Assembly: GCF_004801375.1 (NCBI RefSeq) | Contig: NZ_SSNZ01000010.1 | Location: 62,001 to 126,000 of the forward strand | Source of the DNA: Flavobacterium supellecticarium | GTDB lineage: Bacteria > Bacteroidota > Bacteroidia > Flavobacteriales > Flavobacteriaceae | Direction: 5' to 3' | DNA: 64,000 bases | Shown here: piece by piece, positions 59,852 to 64,000 of the stretch | How positions within the stretch are numbered: position 1 is the first letter of the stretch | Layout: the number at the start of each line of letters is the position of its first letter | Program-made: the position numbers and the translations under genes | Notes under the pieces: model-generated | Seen by the model: only the letters and a program-made list of their open reading frames with translations | Database searches by the model: none | Told to the model about the DNA's origin: nothing

Positions 59852-60829
59852 TTAACCACCGATTTTAATCATGCTTCGGTTTTGTAATGTATCCGGATCG
59901 ACACGTGTATAATCATCAAATTGACCGCCGAGCATTTTATGTTTTTTCATAAGGCAACGTTCGATAACCGGAACAATATTTTCGCCATTTCGGAAGGCGC
60001 CGAGTATATCAAATTCTTCTGCCCCAAACAGGCAGTTTTTCATCTTTCCGTCGGCCGTCAGCCGCATTCGGTTACAACTACTGCAAAAAGAATGGCTCAA
60101 AGAAGAAATAAAGGAAACTGTACCAGTGTGGCCAAGAATTCCAAATTTTGTATCGGTATCATTTTTCCCGTCCCGAAGTTTAAACAAGGCATACTGTTGT
60201 GTGACAGCTTCCAAAACGATCCGATTATGAACGACTTTATCTTTATGCCATTCGTTTTTATCAAAGGGCATAAATTCGATAAAACGCAAATGCAACGGCA
60301 GGCTTTTAGTCAGGTCTATAAAATCGAAAACCTCATCATCGTTAAAGCCCTTGATCAAAACGATATTCAGTTTGACATATATCCCTTGATCAAGACACAT
60401 CAGGATATTATTCCATACTTTTTGAAACTGATCCCTTTGCGTGATCTGTAAAAACTTAACCGGATCGAGTGTATCAAGACTAATATTAACCGATTGAATT
60501 CCAGATTCTTGTAGTGTCGTTTTATAGCGATCTAATAACATACCATTAGTGGTTAATGTCAACTGAACGGGTAGCATCGACAAGCGTTCGACGACAGCAG
60601 TAAAATCTTTTCGTACCAAAGGCTCCCCTCCGGTTAAACGGATTTTTTTGACACCGAGGGATGTAAATACTTCGGCAATACTAAAAATTTCATCCGTTTG
60701 CATTAGTTTTTGAGGTGGCATTAGCGAAATAGACTCTTCCGGCATACAATAGGTACACCGAAAATTACAATTATCCGTTAACGATATCCGGAGATAATCG
60801 TGGATTCTATGGTGCGTATCTTTTAGCAT
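59852..60829 (-). CDS. moaA: GTP 3',8-cyclase (radical SAM)
   Basis: A 325-residue radical SAM enzyme for the first step of molybdopterin synthesis. The SAM cluster cysteines are C21, C25 and C28 in NCNFRCTYCMPEE; the C-terminal cluster is CSSC plus a later Cys in MKNCLFG; and the protein ends in the functional double Gly. I start at the ATG at 60829; the longer in-frame start at 60895 would overlap the small membrane protein gene upstream. Confidence 0.95.
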   Translation of the reverse strand: MLKDTHHRIHDYLRISLTDNCNFRCTYCMPEESISLMPPQKLMQTDEIFSIAEVFTSLGVKKIRLTGGEPLVRKDFTAVVERLSMLPVQLTLTTNGMLLDRYKTTLQESGIQSVNISLDTLDPVKFLQITQRDQFQKVWNNILMCLDQGIYVKLNIVLIKGFNDDEVFDFIDLTKSLPLHLRFIEFMPFDKNEWHKDKVVHNRIVLEAVTQQYALFKLRDGKNDTDTKFGILGHTGTVSFISSLSHSFCSSCNRMRLTADGKMKNCLFGAEEFDILGAFRNGENIVPVIERCLMKKHKMLGGQFDDYTRVDPDTLQNRSMIKIGG

Positions 60830-60861
60830 TTGTTCGAAATTAAGAAGGGGGAAGTCCGTTT

Positions 60862-61101
60862 TTAATTTACTTTTTCCGGTAAAAAATACAGCCATAGTAC
60901 ACTTGCCAGAAACAGGACAAAAGAAGCGATAAAAGTACTGTAAGCTACTTCCGGATGTCCTTCCAGGGCATTGTTAAGGGCGGTATACAACAGCCAAATC
61001 TGGAGCAGCAGATTCACGAGTAAGACAGTAATCAGGGCAGACATAATCATGCTTTTTTTCTGCGGATGGGCTTGTTCCTGTGTGGTTCTGAAATTACTCA
61101 T
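60862..61101 (-). CDS. Small two-helix membrane protein
   Basis: A 79-residue protein with a polar N-terminus and two hydrophobic helices (about 18-40 and 52-73). It resembles the DUF6755-type small membrane proteins found beside molybdoenzyme genes, but I am not sure of the family. Its start overlaps the Rieske protein gene by 4 bp, so it probably belongs to the same membrane redox complex. Confidence 0.7.
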   Translation of the reverse strand: MSNFRTTQEQAHPQKKSMIMSALITVLLVNLLLQIWLLYTALNNALEGHPEVAYSTFIASFVLFLASVLWLYFLPEKVN

Positions 61102-61598
61102 ACGGTTTCATTTTTAGGATGTTGAACATAAATAGCATTCCCTTCAAAAGTTACGTCCAGTTTTTTTAATGGACGGGGTGGTGGTCCCTGAATAACATTT
61201 CCTGTTTTTACATCAAACCATCCGTTATGACAAGGACATTCAATGGTTAATGTACCGGGTTTATAATATACAGCACATGACAAATGGGTACATTTCTGTT
61301 CGTAGGCGTAAAATTCACCTTCTTCTGTATGGATCAGTATATAAGGAACCGTATCATTTTCCAGGACAAAGGATTTTGTTCCACCTACCGGAATTTCATT
61401 TTTGGCGCAGATTTTTTGTTTTTTTTCATTTTTTGGCTCGTTAAAGAAAGCGGCTTTTGCTGCAATAACGCCGTTGCCAACAACCATTCCGCCGGAAACC
61501 ACAGCGAGTAACTTTGCAAAATCCCTTCGGCTTACCTGATTGGCCTGGGATCTGTTAATCGGGAAATCTTTTTTCCAGTGTTTATCCTGATGACTCAT
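61098..61598 (-). CDS. Rieske [2Fe-2S] protein with Tat signal
   Basis: A 166-residue protein. SRRDFAKLL (23-31) followed by a hydrophobic stretch is a twin-arginine signal or anchor. The Rieske site is C103-T-H105 and C121-P-C123-H124, with C108 and C123 available for the disulfide seen in high-potential Rieske proteins. It is co-directional with the ferredoxin-like and molybdoenzyme genes, so it likely carries electrons to or from that enzyme at the membrane. Confidence 0.92.
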   Translation of the reverse strand: MSHQDKHWKKDFPINRSQANQVSRRDFAKLLAVVSGGMVVGNGVIAAKAAFFNEPKNEKKQKICAKNEIPVGGTKSFVLENDTVPYILIHTEEGEFYAYEQKCTHLSCAVYYKPGTLTIECPCHNGWFDVKTGNVIQGPPPRPLKKLDVTFEGNAIYVQHPKNETV

Positions 61599-61609
61599 TA
61601 TCGTGTTTT

Positions 61610-62176
61610 TTAAAATATTTTTAATTCGGTACTACCTTTTGGCATCATAATATTTACTTTGGTTTTTACTACCTCCTGACCAAAAACAAACTGATTGACA
61701 GGAGAGGAGTTAGGACGCATTTTTTCCATTTCTTCCCGGGTTCCGTAAAACAAGGCTCCACTAGGACAAACGGTGGCGCACATCGGTTTTTTGCCCACAC
61801 TGGTTCTGTCGTAACACATATTACATTTCATCATCAGATCGTAGTGTTCTACTTTTTTCGGTACGCCAAACGGGCAGGCCATCACACAATTGGAACATCC
61901 GATACAACGTGATGTATTGGCTGTATGTACGATTCCGAACTCATCTTTGGTAATCGCGTCAGCAGGGCAAACATTCGCGCAAACCGGATCGTCACAATGC
62001 ATACAAACCTGAACGGTGGTTTGAATCGTTACGGCGCGGTCTACATAGTTAACGTGAATCATAGACTCTTCACCGTTGGTTTCACATTCTGCACAGGCTG
62101 CTTCGCACGATTTGCAACCGATACAACGTTGCATGTCTACGAAGAACTCTTCCTGTAGTTTATAATAGTGATGCAT
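61610..62176 (-). CDS. Four-cluster ferredoxin-type electron transfer subunit
   Basis: A 188-residue protein of the NrfC/HybA/DmsB type. It has four Cys clusters: [11 protein letters not shown] (18-28), [26 protein letters not shown] and a split CNMC...CATVCP. It should bind up to four [4Fe-4S] centres and pass electrons between the Rieske or membrane parts and the molybdoenzyme subunit encoded upstream. No signal peptide is present. Confidence 0.93.
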   Translation of the reverse strand: MHHYYKLQEEFFVDMQRCIGCKSCEAACAECETNGEESMIHVNYVDRAVTIQTTVQVCMHCDDPVCANVCPADAITKDEFGIVHTANTSRCIGCSNCVMACPFGVPKKVEHYDLMMKCNMCYDRTSVGKKPMCATVCPSGALFYGTREEMEKMRPNSSPVNQFVFGQEVVKTKVNIMMPKGSTELKIF

Positions 62177-62263
62177 ATTTTTGTAATTAAATTAAACCAA
62201 AGCGGATAATTGAGATCCGTTTTAGCAAAGACATAAAATGATCAGAGGGAGGGATTACTTCTA

Positions 62264-64000
62264 TTAATTGCTTTTATAGTCGGGAGCATCTTTAGCGACA
62301 TAAGCTTGTTTACCGGTCGGAATAAGCTGGCAGGCACTCACTTTAAATTCGGGTATTTTTGAAATAGGATCCAAATGACCGCTGGTTAATTGATTGGCCG
62401 ATTTTTTCCCCGGCCAGTGATAAGGAATAAACACGGTATCTTCCCGGATAGTTTCGACAATATTGGCCGGAAATAAAGCTTCACCACGTTTAGTAATTAC
62501 CCGGACTTCCTCATGTTGCTGTATATTATATTGTGCGGCCAGTGTGGGATGAATTTCGAGCAACGGTTGTGCAAATTGCTCGACCAGTTTTCCGATTCTG
62601 CGCGTCTGGGTTCCACTTAGATACTGGGAAACCACACGACCAGTGGTTAGGATAACAGGATATTCTTCGTCTACCGGATCCATACTGGGATGGTAGTGTA
62701 CGGGATTGAAATGGGCTTTACCATCGGGCGTTTTAAATTTTTTATCTTCCCATAATCGTGGCGTACCGGGATGATCCAATTCCGGACAAGGCCAGAATAC
62801 CCCCATATTTTTTTCAATTTTAGCGTAGGTGATCCCATAATAATCGGCAGTGCCACCTTTGGAAGCTACGCGAAGTTCATTAAAAACAGCTTCACTATTT
62901 ACAAAATTGAATTTATCCCCGGCACCCAATCGCTGTGCCAGTTCCATTAAAATTGCGGAATCGGTTCGGGCATTTTTCGGTGGATCAACTACTTTACGGA
63001 TGCGAACAACACGTCCTTCGGCAGTGGTTACGGTACCTTCCTCTTCCTCGTGAAGCGAACCGGGTAGGATGATGTCGCAATGACGCATGGTTTCACTCAT
63101 AAAGAAGTCGATGCCAACATAAAACTCCAGTTTTTCCAATGCTTCACGAACATAATTATTGTTGGGTAAGGACACCAGCGGATTAAAGCAGAGCGAAAGC
63201 AATCCTTTGATTTCATTGCGATGAATGGCCTCAATGATTTCGTAGGCCGACAGCCCTTTACCGGGGAGTTCTTTTTCATCAATGCCCCAGACTCCGGCAA
63301 TATATTTACGATGTTCCGGGTTTTCGATATCCCGGTTTCCGGGTAGTTGATCACATTTATGACCGTGTTCGCGACCACCTTGTCCGTTTCCTTGTCCGGT
63401 AATCGTTCCGTAACCACAATAAGGTTTTCCGATCCTACCAGAAGCCAGTACAATATTGATACAACTCAGTACATTTTCGACACCTTTGGTATGGTGTTCA
63501 ATACCTCTTGCATGTAATAAAAATGAAGTAGCTGCTTTTCCCCAAAGTTGTGCCGCTGCTTCAATTTTTTCTTTTTTAGTTCCGGTAATGGTTTCAGCCC
63601 ATTCCAAAGTATAGTCTTTTACGGCTTCTTTAGCCGCTTCAAAGCCGGAAGTATAATTATCTATAAAGTTATGATCAAGCATATCATGCTCAATCATATA
63701 ATTGAGTATTGCTCCAAAAAGTGCCGAATCGGTTCCGGGACGTATATCGAGGTGAATATCTGCTGTTCGGGCCAATGGAATGATTCGCGGATCGACAACA
63801 ATCAGTTTGGCGCCATTATCCCGGGCGCGCCATAACCAATAAGTGAGAGTCGGGAATGTTTCAGACACATTTGCTCCGGTTACGATAATCACTTCGGCTT
63901 TTTCCAGATCATCATAATTATTGGATGTCCGATCCAGTCCGAAAGCTTTTTTATTTCCTGCACCAGCCGATACCATACACAAGCGTCCGTTGTAATCGAG
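62264..64000 (-). CDS. Nitrate reductase-like molybdopterin oxidoreductase, 5' end beyond window
   Basis: The minus strand is open from the window edge to a stop at 62264, so the N-terminus with its Fe-S cluster is missing. The visible part belongs to the DMSO reductase superfamily: [73 protein letters not shown], and a C-terminal molydopterin dinucleotide-binding domain ([18 protein letters not shown]). These are close to assimilatory nitrate reductases (NasC/NarB) and related formate dehydrogenases; I favour nitrate reductase. Cofactor genes for the MGD form follow downstream. Confidence 0.88.
   Translation of the reverse strand, partial: LDYNGRLCMVSAGAGNKKAFGLDRTSNNYDDLEKAEVIIVTGANVSETFPTLTYWLWRARDNGAKLIVVDPRIIPLARTADIHLDIRPGTDSALFGAILNYMIEHDMLDHNFIDNYTSGFEAAKEAVKDYTLEWAETITGTKKEKIEAAAQLWGKAATSFLLHARGIEHHTKGVENVLSCINIVLASGRIGKPYCGYGTITGQGNGQGGREHGHKCDQLPGNRDIENPEHRKYIAGVWGIDEKELPGKGLSAYEIIEAIHRNEIKGLLSLCFNPLVSLPNNNYVREALEKLEFYVGIDFFMSETMRHCDIILPGSLHEEEEGTVTTAEGRVVRIRKVVDPPKNARTDSAILMELAQRLGAGDKFNFVNSEAVFNELRVASKGGTADYYGITYAKIEKNMGVFWPCPELDHPGTPRLWEDKKFKTPDGKAHFNPVHYHPSMDPVDEEYPVILTTGRVVSQYLSGTQTRRIGKLVEQFAQPLLEIHPTLAAQYNIQQHEEVRVITKRGEALFPANIVETIREDTVFIPYHWPGKKSANQLTSGHLDPISKIPEFKVSACQLIPTGKQAYVAKDAPDYKSN

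Noticed and set aside
60830..60895. Longer N-terminus for moaA
   Set aside because: It would overlap the upstream membrane protein gene and add residues before the usual family start at MLKDTHHRIHDYLRIS.

Overview
The window looks like chromosomal DNA of a Bacteroidota bacterium, most likely a Flavobacterium-type member of the Flavobacteriaceae. The evidence is the moderately low G+C, genes without clear Shine-Dalgarno sites, recurrent TAnnTTTG promoter boxes, LytTR and hybrid histidine kinases, fused MoaC-MogA, TPR-containing sensor kinases and a DUF6624 protein. This is inferred from gene content; no rRNA or tRNA gene, CRISPR array, insertion sequence or integrase was seen.

Layout. 1-2712: the cut end of a Dyp-type peroxidase, then a LytTR/LytS two-component pair. 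2874-8638: a divergent tripartite RND efflux operon in the order TolC, pump, membrane fusion protein. 8735-13920: a ClbS-like protein, a PI-PLC-like protein with six repeats, and an operon of a hypothetical protein, a seven-helix membrane protein, a NarL-type kinase and a response regulator. 14227-15491: family-6 DNA glycosylase and Bax inhibitor-1 protein. 15571-19571: an operon of a catalase-like haem protein, a LodA-type quinoprotein amino acid oxidase and its LodB-type flavoprotein maturase. 19756-27298: ilvE-D-B-N-C-A behind two tandem transcription attenuators, each with its own leader peptide. 27386-32106: a RiPP operon of lanthipeptide type with a very long multicore precursor, an APH-like kinase, a HopA1-like lyase and a LanC cyclase. 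32458-35428: a TPR sensor kinase and LytTR regulator. 35765-36769: a small AT-rich two-gene module whose first gene is frameshifted in an A10 tract. 36956-41666: hybrid kinase, receiver protein, HEAT-repeat membrane protein and processive family 2 glycosyltransferase. 41860-44899: an AT-rich accessory stretch with an Mrr-like nuclease and TIR-like gene pair, a DUF1622 protein and two orphans. 44955-55355: housekeeping genes (mnmE, usp, pabB, tilS, dsbD, a PH-domain protein, a DUF6624 protein, yifB). 55356-64000: a complete molybdenum cofactor pathway in line with an iron-sulfur protein, a Rieske protein and the 3' part of a nitrate-reductase-like molybdoenzyme.

The strongest candidate for an undescribed system is the operon at 27386-32106. 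The precursor ends in three long near-identical repeats plus a fourth partial one, rich in Thr, Ser, Pro and Cys, with eight copies of a TTLLPGC-like heptapeptide. The three downstream enzymes are exactly those needed to phosphorylate Ser/Thr, eliminate phosphate and add Cys thiols to make (methyl)lanthionine. The split kinase plus HopA1-like lyase resembles class V lanthipeptide and thioamitide systems, but here it is paired with a LanC-type cyclase whose own C-terminus ends in LLLPGC. The second strongest is the double attenuator ahead of the ilv operon: leader 1 is rich in Ile, Thr and Val codons, leader 2 ends in Ile-Ile-Leu-Leu-Leu, and each is followed by a hairpin with a U-tract and a competing antiterminator arm at the leader's last codons. 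The Mrr/TIR gene pair is a third candidate, possibly a defence module.
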